A DNA stretch of 64,000 bases from Microbulbifer sp. YPW1 (lineage in GTDB: Bacteria > Pseudomonadota > Gammaproteobacteria > Pseudomonadales > Cellvibrionaceae). Numbering within the stretch: position 1 is the first letter of the stretch; each line of letters opens with the position of its first letter. The DNA is taken from the NCBI RefSeq assembly GCF_013367775.1, contig NZ_CP055157.1, positions 2,435,001-2,499,000 of the forward strand. The letters are read 5' to 3'. This document shows positions 17,224 to 25,219 of the stretch, piece after piece. Position numbers and translations under genes: made by a program. The notes below the pieces were generated by a model, which ran no database searches, had not been told where the DNA came from, and was given only the letters and a program-made list of their open reading frames with translations.

Positions 17224-19096
17224 TTAAAACCTCAATCATCATGCGCTCATGCGCGGCGATAACTTCAGGCTGCTCCGGCCCCCAATGTTTGTAGCTCATC
17301 ATAAACACCTGCTTGAGGCTTTCTACCGCGGTGGCCTTGTCGTAGTGCTCTTTCTTAGCTGTGGGGAGATAGTTGCTCAGCTTGGAGTTATTGCTGTGGC
17401 TTATTAAGCAAAGGTTGCCAAAACTGTCGACTCCGTTGGGGAGAGTTTCTGATGCTTTTAGCACGCTACCACCTAGTGGGTTCTGCGGATAATAGTGCTC
17501 GACCGAGGTGCGGAAGCTAAAGCGAAAGGTCTGATGGCGCCCTCTTACGTAGGACATATCCACGCCGGGAAACGATGTGCCGTCCCTCAGTTGTAGCCAA
17601 AGCCGGTAATCGAGGCGGTTAAAGATGAAATTTTGTACACCTGTGCCCTGGTCGAGATAGGATCGGTCGAACTCGCGGGGCAGGTTGGGCTCGCTATAAG
17701 TGAGGTGAAAATAGTCCAGGGGCTCACCTTTGCCGAAGCGGCCATAGAAAAACTTGTCACTCAGTGACTCTAGGAATATCAAATAAGAAGAGCCATCGAT
17801 CGTTAGGTCGTGGTGCGTATTCTTGTAGAGGAAGTGCAGCGCGGCGTTGAGCCAATGCTTATACACAAGGGTAGGAAAGGAGACGTGGAACATCGACAAC
17901 AGCATGATCAGGCGCAGGTTTTGCTCCGGACTCTCAAAGCTGTTCACATAGCCCATGGAGTTGGCTTGGTTTTTCCGGTCGTACAGCCTTAAGCCCTTTA
18001 GGCTCCAGTCCTCTTCATTCTCCCGTTTGATGATGTACTTGTCGAATAACATCCGGCACTTGAGTAGATCCATAATGAACTGACGTGGATCGGGGTGGTG
18101 CTCGGCAAAAGTGTCCAGCAACCGCTTGTCATCCAGGGGCAAATCTTCTTTGCTTGTGACCCGCAGTACGTGCAGGAGAAAGTTGGAGAAGTTGATGACC
18201 GCGCCAAAGGCGCCATCGTTATCTGATGTGCTGTCAGGGTTAACTGCAGCGAATTTTGGGTTTTCAATGATGTCCGCTAGGGTGCGTGTGTCGCTCGCTG
18301 AACCCTCTTTTTGCTGTTGGCAGAGCTCAGTAAAGTCCGTCGGGCAGGTATTCCAGTCGGCGCCAAAGATGCCAGCCCGAACGTCTGAGTCAATACCCAT
18401 CTGTACATAGCGGTTCATATCTGAACAGGCATCCCAAACGCGAGCAAAGCTGCTGCGCTCAAGATCGTCACCCAGCTGACTCATCAAGCTGGCTTTCAAC
18501 ACCTCGTGCTTCTCCAGCTGCTCCCCGCGGTTATTCATAACCTCAAAATAATGATTGAGGTCTGTATCGTCAGGCACGACCACCCTCAGGATGGTTACTT
18601 GGTGGAGCAGATACTCGACGAATCTATCTAGATTGGCCTTGTCTCGAGTGAAATAGCGCTTGGCGATGTCATAGGCGCCGCAGATGCCAGACTCTAACGG
18701 CTGGCCGTCATGTTGGCTGCTGCCCGCAAATAGCCTGCGTAGGGTGGTCTGGGATTTCGGGCGGCTATCAAAGCTGAGGTTAATGCGCTCAACACCTTCC
18801 AACGCCTGTCCAAATTCGTTTTTCAATACAGCGAGAACAATGCTCAGGGTGGTGTGCCGCTGCTGACCATCGATAGTTTCAAAGTGACCATCCGGGCGGC
18901 GGTAGGCGACCAGGCTGCCAAGATAATATGCGCCGTTAGACTCGTCGCGTAGCGCCATGTCCATCACGTCTTGTAGCAGCTGTTCTACTTCAGGCTCGCC
19001 CCAGGCGTAGTTACGCTGGTAGATAGGGATAACATACTGGCCGTCTCTGAATAGCTGCGCAACCGACAGCTCATTGATATCTTGGTCAGTATTCAT
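17219..19096 (-). CDS. DUF262 protein with C-terminal HNH (DUF1524/GmrSD-type) nuclease domain
   Basis: A 625-residue protein. The N-terminal DUF262 (ParB-like nuclease/NTPase fold) carries IPIYQRNYAW (23-32) and IDGQQRHTTL (75-84). The C-terminal DUF1524-like HNH module (about 530-590) carries VEHYYPQNP, then FGNLCLISHSNNSKLSN, the GmrSD-type arrangement of His, Asn and Asn. In GmrSD, DUF262 drives NTP-dependent recognition and DUF1524 cuts modified phage DNA. The start overlaps the stop of the single-domain DUF262 gene by 4 bases (ATGA), so the two are coupled and probably form a complex. Defence function is inferred. Confidence 0.8.
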   Translation of the reverse strand: MNTDQDINELSVAQLFRDGQYVIPIYQRNYAWGEPEVEQLLQDVMDMALRDESNGAYYLGSLVAYRRPDGHFETIDGQQRHTTLSIVLAVLKNEFGQALEGVERINLSFDSRPKSQTTLRRLFAGSSQHDGQPLESGICGAYDIAKRYFTRDKANLDRFVEYLLHQVTILRVVVPDDTDLNHYFEVMNNRGEQLEKHEVLKASLMSQLGDDLERSSFARVWDACSDMNRYVQMGIDSDVRAGIFGADWNTCPTDFTELCQQQKEGSASDTRTLADIIENPKFAAVNPDSTSDNDGAFGAVINFSNFLLHVLRVTSKEDLPLDDKRLLDTFAEHHPDPRQFIMDLLKCRMLFDKYIIKRENEEDWSLKGLRLYDRKNQANSMGYVNSFESPEQNLRLIMLLSMFHVSFPTLVYKHWLNAALHFLYKNTHHDLTIDGSSYLIFLESLSDKFFYGRFGKGEPLDYFHLTYSEPNLPREFDRSYLDQGTGVQNFIFNRLDYRLWLQLRDGTSFPGVDMSYVRGRHQTFRFSFRTSVEHYYPQNPLGGSVLKASETLPNGVDSFGNLCLISHSNNSKLSNYLPTAKKEHYDKATAVESLKQVFMMSYKHWGPEQPEVIAAHERMMIEVLR

Positions 19097-20421
19097 TGCA
19101 GGTATCCCTTTCTTTTAAATTCTTCGATCAATCCATTCACGTTGGTGCCTTTCACCTCCCGCTCGGCTAGCGGCTCGACGCTGAAGGCCAGTACTTCATG
19201 CGGGTGGAGCGCGCGCTTTATCGCAATTAGTAGCCCCTGGTTGCTCATGGCGGGGTTGTCGATCGATTTCACTTCAACCCGGTTTTGAGCCAGGCGAATA
19301 CGATAGCTCCAGAAAAAACACAGCTCTGCGGCTTTTTTGAGCTCTGCATCGCCAAACTTGTCGTAGTAGTAGAGGACCGAACAGTAGAACAGATTGCGCA
19401 CGTAGTGATCACCGGTGCGGTTGCGGCCCTTGTAGTTATTGATAACGCTCAGTAACGCAGACAATTCCGGTTTGGGCTGTACAAACAGTTGCTCAAAATT
19501 GCGGATATAGTGCCGTATGTATTCGAAGAAGCGCTTACCGTTGGGCATTAGCTGGTCGACTTGGAACGGATAGACCATCTGCTGTCTGTCCCAGTAACGC
19601 GTTTTATCGGCATTATAGTGGTCGACCATATAATCCAGAGCGCGCAAAGAATCGGTATATCGATAAGGGCTTTCCCGGAGGCTGGCACCCTTAAAAACGT
19701 CAATTTCATTGCGTGTGAAGCGCACGCCAGACTGGCCTGAAGTCCAGCGGCGCAGGCGAAAGAGATAATCTCCCATAATGGTGTGCAAGCTAGGCGTATT
19801 GCCATCAGGGCTTACCTCGTCTTCCCAGGTGGCTACACAGGCGAGGCGTTCCTGCTCCGTGTTATCAGCCATCTCGCGCAGGTGGAACGCCTTGAGCAGA
19901 TCGTGAGGTGCCAGCTCCTTGCCGCGGGCGTTTTGCGAGTCAAAGAACTGAAAGGCCTCGCTGAGATTATCCAGTACCACACAGATAAGCTGGCACTTGT
20001 GCAGGAGGAAATCGGTTAACTCTTCCCTGTCGGTTTCACTCAGCTGGTTCACCCGGCTTCCCAGTATGGCCATGTTGTGCTGCAAGTTGCGGATGGTCAC
20101 GGGAGCGCTAAATCCCTGCTCGAGTAGACATGGGCTGCATTGGCGCCGGCCTTCGTCCAGTATGGAGCACAAGAGCGTCAGGGTTAGAAGTCGTTGCTGG
20201 CCATCTACGATGGCTTGTTCGGGGGTGTCGCTATCCGGGTCGCGGTGAAGGACCACGGTTCCCAGACGATAGCTACTTTTGTGACGGTGGCGTAGCAGGT
20301 CGTCAAACAACTGGTTGACGTGAGTGGGTTGCCATTTGTAGGGCCGTTGGTAATCCGGAATTGTCAGCGGTTTTTCGAGCAGTGTCTTAACTGCCTCAAC
20401 CGTCTTGCTAATGATACTCAT
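19093..20421 (-). CDS. DUF262 domain protein without HNH domain
   Basis: A 442-residue DUF262 protein with IPDYQRPYKW (21-30) and IVDGQQRLLTL (71-81). The middle is helical with FFDSQNARGKEL, a conserved DUF262 segment. The C-terminus lacks the HNH residues found in its downstream neighbour, so it may be the regulatory or NTPase subunit of a two-protein nuclease. It is translationally coupled to the DUF262-HNH gene. Upstream, 111 bases away, lies a frameshifted HEPN-like gene on the same strand. Confidence 0.8.
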   Translation of the reverse strand: MSIISKTVEAVKTLLEKPLTIPDYQRPYKWQPTHVNQLFDDLLRHRHKSSYRLGTVVLHRDPDSDTPEQAIVDGQQRLLTLTLLCSILDEGRRQCSPCLLEQGFSAPVTIRNLQHNMAILGSRVNQLSETDREELTDFLLHKCQLICVVLDNLSEAFQFFDSQNARGKELAPHDLLKAFHLREMADNTEQERLACVATWEDEVSPDGNTPSLHTIMGDYLFRLRRWTSGQSGVRFTRNEIDVFKGASLRESPYRYTDSLRALDYMVDHYNADKTRYWDRQQMVYPFQVDQLMPNGKRFFEYIRHYIRNFEQLFVQPKPELSALLSVINNYKGRNRTGDHYVRNLFYCSVLYYYDKFGDAELKKAAELCFFWSYRIRLAQNRVEVKSIDNPAMSNQGLLIAIKRALHPHEVLAFSVEPLAEREVKGTNVNGLIEEFKRKGYLQ

Positions 20422-20532
20422 GAGAACAACTCCGTATTCGGCCGTTGGCCGCTTTCCCTTGGTTGATGCGATGTAGCACCTAGGTGCGCTAGGTTCGATG
20501 CCGTTGGCAAAGATGTCGCACGGCCGATGACA

Positions 20533-21206
20533 TTAATCAGCACCTGCTGCGGTCGTGCTTCCGGCTTTGTCAGCCCAGTCGCGCTTGAGCAGCCGCTCAT
20601 AGGTGACGCTGATATCCAGGGCGAGATGTCTTCCCGGGACCTCTTCTTTGTATCTTCCTGCGTGAATCTTATTGCGGGCATGGCGGACCTCGTGAATTTG
20701 CTCCGCCTCATGCTCATCGATTAGCTCGTTTTTTAAGGCACGCTTGACAAGCCATTCGAAACTATCCAGCTTGTATTCATTCCACAGCAGACCCTCCAGT
20801 ACCCCACCTACCATCAGAACATAGGAGAGCCAGGATTGGCTGGCAAAGGCGTTGTCGGCTTCCTCCGCGAACTGGCCGAGACGCTGCTGCAAAGCCTCGT
20901 TGTCGATATGGGGAACAGCAGGCGATGATCTTTAATACCATTGTGGTAAACGGTCAGCCAGCCGCTGGGATCTCCAAGCATGGGTACACACCTGGATGAC
21001 AGCACGAGTGTATCGGTTGTGAGGTGATACATCGACTGCTCTAGGGCAGCTTCTGAAGTCAGATTGTTGTCGAGTGCCAGCTGGCTATGGTGCATGGCGT
21101 AGGCGGGCAGTTGGGGTAGGCGAAATACGGCACTCGACTGCTGGAATACCGGATCGCCTACGGGGACATAGTCTGGGTCCTGGAGCCTGAATGTACTGAC
21201 CTGCAC
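20533..21206 (-). pseudogene. HEPN-like protein gene, split by a 1-base frameshift in a C4 run
   Basis: The N-terminal frame starts at GTG 21206 (MQVSTFRLQDPDYVPVGD) and reads good protein to HRLLFP. It then loses sense, while another frame resumes with HIDNEALQQRLGQFAEEAD and runs to 20533. The switch falls on four C's on the coding strand (20913-20910); a fifth C would restore one protein of about 224 residues. The C-terminal half has the helical look and RHARNKIHAGRY motif (R-x(4-6)-H type) of HEPN/DUF4145 proteins, many of which are RNases or toxins. It precedes the two DUF262 genes and is probably their partner. Sequencing error, phase variation and inactivation are all possible. Confidence 0.55.
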
Positions 21207-21207
21207 G

Positions 21208-21336
21208 TTAGTTCAATGCCTCATTCACTAACGAATCAGTTAGCTGTAGTTGAGTATTTTGGGCTTCAATTGGGTGAACTTTTAGCTGGTCGCAGAGCAA
21301 AAAGTCTTCAGTGCTCACTTGAGTGATGATGTCCAT
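21208..21336 (-). CDS. Tiny ORF (42 aa) abutting the HEPN-like gene
   Basis: ATG at 21336 opens a 42-residue acidic frame (MDIITQVSTEDFLLCDQLKV ... SLVNEALN) whose TAA ends one base before the GTG of the HEPN-like gene. The tight spacing suggests coupling and an operon-leading small protein, but there is no good Shine-Dalgarno and no recognisable family. It may be a small regulator or antitoxin, or simply a leader ORF. Confidence 0.35.
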   Translation of the reverse strand: MDIITQVSTEDFLLCDQLKVHPIEAQNTQLQLTDSLVNEALN

Positions 21337-21468
21337 TTCTGTGAGTTACTTTTTACCATTGGCGGCCGGGCCTACATTCGGGGCATCTGAGCCCTTAGTT
21401 ATTGGTCTTGATGAATGTGTGATGGCGTTCAAATTTACCACATGATGGGAGTTGTGGGTATGTTGGGC

Positions 21469-21510
21469 GCGGGTTCGACTCCCGCCATCTCCACCAAATT
21501 AAAAAGGCCC
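21469..21510 (+). repeat. Inverted extra copy of the ssrA 3' end plus terminator start
   Basis: These 42 bases (T-arm GCGGGTTCGACTCCCGC, acceptor ATCTCCACCA, then AAATTAAAAAGGCCC) are identical to the reverse complement of 21750-21791. They lie on the opposite strand to the true ssrA gene. No tRNA or tmRNA body precedes them. Beyond, CTACC-TTGC-GGTAG is a divergent remnant of the terminator hairpin. This is a relic of integration at ssrA followed by rearrangement. The 130 bases to the left, back to 21337, hold nothing I can name. Confidence 0.8.
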
Positions 21511-21599
21511 ACTACCTTGCGGTAGAGTTTGGGAATGCGGTTGTGGTGGAGCGGCTGCTGGCGCTTCGTCAGAAGGTATTGTTGGGCGCTGAGGGCCCT

Positions 21600-21691
21600 G
21601 ATGGCGGGAGTGATTCGTCGCTGCGCTCCTCACCCCTACGGGGCAGCCTGCGGCTGTCTTAACGCGCTTTGCGCGTTGATCGAACCCTCGC
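21600..21691 (-). repeat. Split remnant of an ssrA 3' end
   Basis: GATGGCGGGAGT at 21600-21611 and TCGAACCCTCGC at 21680-21691 together resemble the ssrA T-arm region (GATGGCGGGAGTCGAACCC), but are separated by 68 bases containing small hairpins (CCCCTACGGGG, ACGCGCTTTGCGCGT). It looks like a degenerate third attachment-site copy with an insertion. Confidence 0.4.
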
Positions 21692-21716
21692 TTTGCGTTC
21701 CACTCGCGTCAGCTCG

Positions 21717-21766
21717 CCAAATTAAAAAGGCCCGTTACCTTGCGGTAACGGGCCTTTTTAATTTGG
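21717..21766 (-). terminator. Displaced native ssrA terminator
   Basis: A perfect 23-bp stem with a 4-base loop (21740-21743) contains AAAAAGGCCCGTTACC and its complement. It directly follows the left att copy in the direction ssrA would be read, so it was the terminator of ssrA before the element inserted. The true gene is now about 4.9 kb away. Confidence 0.75.
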
Positions 21767-21791
21767 TGGAGATGGCGGGAGTCGAACCCGC
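21762..21791 (-). repeat. Left attachment site of the ssrA element (30-bp direct repeat)
   Basis: These 30 bases, from TTTGGTGGAGATGG through CGAACCCGC, are identical and in the same orientation at 26674-26703, where they form the 3' end of intact ssrA. They bound the integrase-bearing element. Confidence 0.9.
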
Positions 21792-21839
21792 ATCCGCAGG
21801 CCTTATTTCATGGGGCTTTCAGCGCCTTTGGCTTGGCTG

Positions 21840-21860
21840 GTGTTACATCTGGTGTTACAT
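21840..21860. promoter_or_regulatory. Integrase arm-type sites, left end
   Basis: Two copies of GTGTTACAT start 12 bases apart (21840 and 21852), about 50 bases inside the left att repeat. The same octamer with the same spacing occurs at the right end. Confidence 0.6.
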
Positions 21861-22015
21861 AAACTTGGCCTTGGCCAAGGTACTAGCGGCGCTCCATTAG
21901 TCTGATTCTTAACGGGTCCATCACTTATCTGCACGTGCCCCATCGTCCGTAAGATCGACTGAATGCCGGTAAGCTACACTTTTCGCACCTTGAGCAGACA
22001 TGGAAGGGTTTGGAC

Positions 22016-24007
22016 GTGCATAAAGGATTAGTTAGATCACTGGCGCTGGCTGCCGCTATGGCGCTCAGTGCCGCACTGGCAGGGGGAGTTCTGGCGCAGG
22101 AGTCAAAGCCCGCCACTGCTGCAACCAAGAAGGCGAACGCAGCGGTTAAAGGCGAACTGCCATTTAATGACCGGAAAGACTTTGAGGATGTGAAGCGGGG
22201 ATTTATTGCACCATTGCCTGACAATGGCGTCATCAAGGATGACAAGGGTAATCCTGTATGGGATCTCAGCGCCTATGCCTTTGCGAAAGGCAAGGAGGCG
22301 CCGGACACTGTAAACCCTAGTCTATGGCGGCAGCTACAGCTTCTGTCTGAGGGAGGGCTGTACGAGGTTACGCCGGAAATCTATCAGGTGCGTGGCGCAG
22401 ACCTTTCGAACATTACCTTTATCGAGGGCGATAGAGGGGTTCTGGTGATGGACCCGTTGATTTCGAAGGAAACTGCCGCCGCCGCTCTGGAGCTTTATCG
22501 CAAGCATCGTGGCAACAAACCTGTCCTCGGGGTCATTTACACCCACAGCCACATCGACCACTACGGGGGCGTGCGTGGCGTGGTGGATGAGGCCGATGTC
22601 AAATCGGGAAAGGTCAAAATCATCGCCCCAGAGGGCTTTGTCGAGGAGGCCGTAAGCGAGAACGTCTTCGCGGGCAACCACATGGGGCGCCGTGCGAGTT
22701 TCATGTACGGAAACCTGATTCCCAAGAACGCGGCAGGTGGCCTTGGAACTGGGCTGGGACTGGGCACCTCAACGGGCGAGGCTACGCTGATTGAGCCCAC
22801 CGACACCATCACCAAGAACGGTCAGACGGTCGAGGTCGATGGGCTCACTTACGAGTTTATGTTGGCCCCCGGATCGGAAGCCCCAGCTGAAATGCATTTT
22901 TACATCCCGCAGCTCAAGGCTGTTTCAGCGGCAGAGAACGCCAACCATACCTTGCACAACCTATATACGCTACGTGGCGCCAAAGTCAGGAATGCACGCG
23001 CATGGTCCAGCTATCTGAATGACACAGTAAGCCGCTGGGGGGGGAAGGCAGAGACCTTGTTTGGGCCTCATCACTGGCCGACCTGGGGTAAAGACAATGT
23101 CGTCGATCACCTGAAAAAACAGCGTGATCTGTACAAGTACTTGAATGACCAAACTCTCCGCATGGCCAATCAGGGCTACAACATGGTTGAAGCGGCCGAG
23201 ATGATGGAGTTGCCTCCAGAGCTAGCGAACTACTGGGGTAACCGCGGTTACTACGGCAGTGTCAATCACAACACTCGGGCAGTATGGAATTACTATCTCG
23301 GCTTCTTCGATGGCAATCCCGCCAGACTGTACCCGCTGCCTCCCACTGAAGCAGGCAAAAAATTTGTCGAGTATATGGGCGGGTCAGACAGAGTACTGGA
23401 ACGCGCGAGAAAGGACTTTGACGCTGGGAATTACCGCTGGGTGGCACAGGTTCTTGATCAATTAGTTTCTGCTGAGCCGAATAACAAGGCGGCCCGCGAT
23501 TTACTTGCCGATGCGCTCGAACAAATGGGATATCAGGCAGAGAGCGGACCTTGGCGCAACTTCTTTCTCAGTGGCGCAAAGGAATTACGCACGGGCGTTC
23601 AGGAGCTGCCGGTTCCAGTTACCGCCAGTCCTGACACCATTCGTAGTATGCCCATCGAGGATTTCTTCGACTACCTGGCCATTCGGCTGAATGGCCCCAA
23701 GGCCGCGGGTAAGAATCTCGCTATTAACGTCTCTCTGCCCGATGTAAAGGGCAACTACTCGCTTGTGCTGGAGAACGGTGTGTTGAACTACGGGCCCCCA
23801 GTGGATAAGCCAAGGTCGACAGTGACAATCAACCGCGCTGACCTGAACGATATTATTCTTGGCAAGGCTAAGATGACCGACAAGATGAAAGAGGGATCAG
23901 CGAAGATTACAGGCGATCAAGCGGAGTTTGAAACGCTCCTTTCCCTGCTCGACAGTTTTGAATTCTGGTGGAATCTAGTTACCCCGAATCCGCCGCCAAA
24001 AAAATAA
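22016..24007 (+). CDS. Exported MBL-fold alkyl sulfatase (SdsA1/YjcS type)
   Basis: A 663-residue secreted enzyme. A signal peptide (LAAAMALSAALAGGVLAQE) is followed by the metallo-beta-lactamase domain with the binuclear zinc motif THSHIDHYGG and later AENANHTLHN and FGPHHWPTWG. A dimerisation domain with MANQGYN and GYYGSVNHNTRAVWNYYLGF follows, then a C-terminal SCP2-like lipid-binding domain. Family members hydrolyse primary alkyl sulphates such as SDS to alcohol and sulphate. GTG at 22016 is preferred to TTG at 22010 because GAAGGG lies 7 bases before it. It is the only cargo gene of the ssrA element. Confidence 0.92.
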   Translation: MHKGLVRSLALAAAMALSAALAGGVLAQESKPATAATKKANAAVKGELPFNDRKDFEDVKRGFIAPLPDNGVIKDDKGNPVWDLSAYAFAKGKEAPDTVNPSLWRQLQLLSEGGLYEVTPEIYQVRGADLSNITFIEGDRGVLVMDPLISKETAAAALELYRKHRGNKPVLGVIYTHSHIDHYGGVRGVVDEADVKSGKVKIIAPEGFVEEAVSENVFAGNHMGRRASFMYGNLIPKNAAGGLGTGLGLGTSTGEATLIEPTDTITKNGQTVEVDGLTYEFMLAPGSEAPAEMHFYIPQLKAVSAAENANHTLHNLYTLRGAKVRNARAWSSYLNDTVSRWGGKAETLFGPHHWPTWGKDNVVDHLKKQRDLYKYLNDQTLRMANQGYNMVEAAEMMELPPELANYWGNRGYYGSVNHNTRAVWNYYLGFFDGNPARLYPLPPTEAGKKFVEYMGGSDRVLERARKDFDAGNYRWVAQVLDQLVSAEPNNKAARDLLADALEQMGYQAESGPWRNFFLSGAKELRTGVQELPVPVTASPDTIRSMPIEDFFDYLAIRLNGPKAAGKNLAINVSLPDVKGNYSLVLENGVLNYGPPVDKPRSTVTINRADLNDIILGKAKMTDKMKEGSAKITGDQAEFETLLSLLDSFEFWWNLVTPNPPPKK

Positions 24008-24600
24008 ACTTTTTAGCGCATGGGTGGGCGTCGAACCCCGCCCTACGCTATCACGCTGCTGGTTATTTTTGACCCCCTAGTCATAATTTGCGGGTGAGCA
24101 CATCCGGCTACCGACGCGGTGTACTTAAAAAGCCGTAGAGATCTCCCTCCCCCTCCCCAAAGGCTTATAGCGCTGGCGTCACAGCCTCGTCAAAAGGCAT
24201 TGGCTTCGCATTTTCGAGGTTCGTTTTCCTCGCGGCTAGAAACTGCCGGAGCATAACCAGCGCCAGCTAAACCTCAAGGCAGGTAGTGATGTAGCAAAAA
24301 CTCGCTATCGATATGGAGGGGTTTGTATTCATATTGCAGCGGCGCAGGCCCAATAGCGTGCAGTTGCCAGCAACGGATTAACACTGCACGGTCACAGAAA
24401 AATTAGACACGAGTAGAGGCGTAAGTTAGGCTCAGGCTTTCGCTTGCCGCGCCCCGTCAGGGGCCGGGGCGGCAGATAGCGAAGCATCCCAGAGCCTACT
24501 TCCTCTACTCCTTTCTTTCTGCGCATACCTCTTCTAGCTTTATTTAAATTTAAAAGCTCATGGTGATTCTTTTGTCTCCGCTTCATGCAGGACTTCGGGC
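24008..24600. other. Non-coding stretch inside the ssrA element
   Basis: No credible gene is seen on either strand. An inverted pair GCTGGCG / CGCCAGC lies near 24173 and 24263, and a GC-rich dyad CCCCGTCAGGGGCCGGGG lies near 24455, but no known element type can be assigned. Confidence 0.5.
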
Positions 24601-24628
24601 AAAAAAAAGGCCCTTGGTAAGGGCCTTT
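24601..24628 (-). terminator. Terminator of the AlpA-like gene
   Basis: On the minus strand a 10-bp stem AAAGGCCCTT / AAGGGCCTTT with a 3-base loop is followed by a run of eight T's, 36 bases after the stop codon. Confidence 0.85.
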
Positions 24629-24663
24629 GCGGTAAAAGTGTAAGGGGCGTTCCAGATGAGTCT

Positions 24664-24882
24664 TTAACGCGCCTCCATGTGCAGGCTCTCCTGCAGTTCT
24701 CGCACATAGCCAGCCTTCCATACAGAAGTTCTTGGGCCTATCTTTTTCGGGCGTTCGACCCTGCCCTTTTGAACCCATGCCCACCACGTGCTCAGGCCGA
24801 TACTTAGAAAATTGGCACATTCTGCCGCTCTCACAAATGCATCTGGATCGACAGGAAAAGTATGGTTCGTCTGTTTCGTCAT
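24664..24882 (-). CDS. AlpA-family phage/island transcriptional regulator (excisionase-like)
   Basis: A 72-residue winged-helix protein. FLSIGLSTWWAWVQKGRVERPKKIGPR-type sequence (residues about 26-52) is the AlpA signature, followed by SVWKAGYVRELQESL. In CP4-57, AlpA activates the ssrA-integrated prophage's excision; here the same target site and gene type occur. The ATG at 24882 is chosen; the longer upstream frame has no support. It is separated from the integrase by 337 bases (24883-25219) with no gene that I can see. That gap holds a possible hairpin CCCTGC / GCAGGG near 25140-25168. Confidence 0.82.
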   Translation of the reverse strand: MTKQTNHTFPVDPDAFVRAAECANFLSIGLSTWWAWVQKGRVERPKKIGPRTSVWKAGYVRELQESLHMEAR

Positions 24883-25219
24883 TAGTAAAAACCTCAGTTT
24901 TGTTAAGGCCGGCATGGGCCTGAGCAGCAACAATAAGAACGAAATAGGGCAGGGGAAAGTGGTCGGTGACAGGTGCTTCCTAGCGAGACACTGCGATATG
25001 GGTGTACAAGCTGCTATGCGCTGCGATGGAGAGATATCTCGTGGAAAATAAATATTGAAAGAAAAGTATTTTATTCTGCTTTGAGGTTTAAAAACGGGTG
25101 GAACTTTTAGGAAATAGTTGCCGTTTTAAGAAGCAAAAGCCCTGCGATCCGAGATTTTTTGTGCAGGGTCTTTAGGGGCACTGAAGACGAAATAGCTAAA
25201 TCGGGGTGTGAATGGGCTA

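Noticed and set aside
20418..20717. A 99-residue frame overlapping the HEPN-like gene and the DUF262 start
   Set aside because: It is out of frame with the HEPN-like coding signal and has no homology-like character.
21440..21497. A possible complete tRNA gene ending CCCGCCATCTCCACCA
   Set aside because: Only the T-arm and acceptor 3' half are present; no matching 5' acceptor strand, D-arm or anticodon stem. It equals the tmRNA end, so it is an att relic.
21529..21900. A 123-residue frame over the ssrA relics
   Set aside because: It translates attachment-site repeats and terminator DNA; the sequence is Cys/Trp-rich nonsense.
24160..24290. Integron-like attC site suggested by the GCTGGCG / CGCCAGC inverted pair
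   Set aside because: The core sites (RYYYAAC / GTTRRRY) are not present at the right places and there is no integron integrase.
24392..24820. A 142-residue minus frame over the AlpA-like gene
   Set aside because: It runs through the AlpA terminator and low-complexity DNA; the AlpA frame is clearly the real one.
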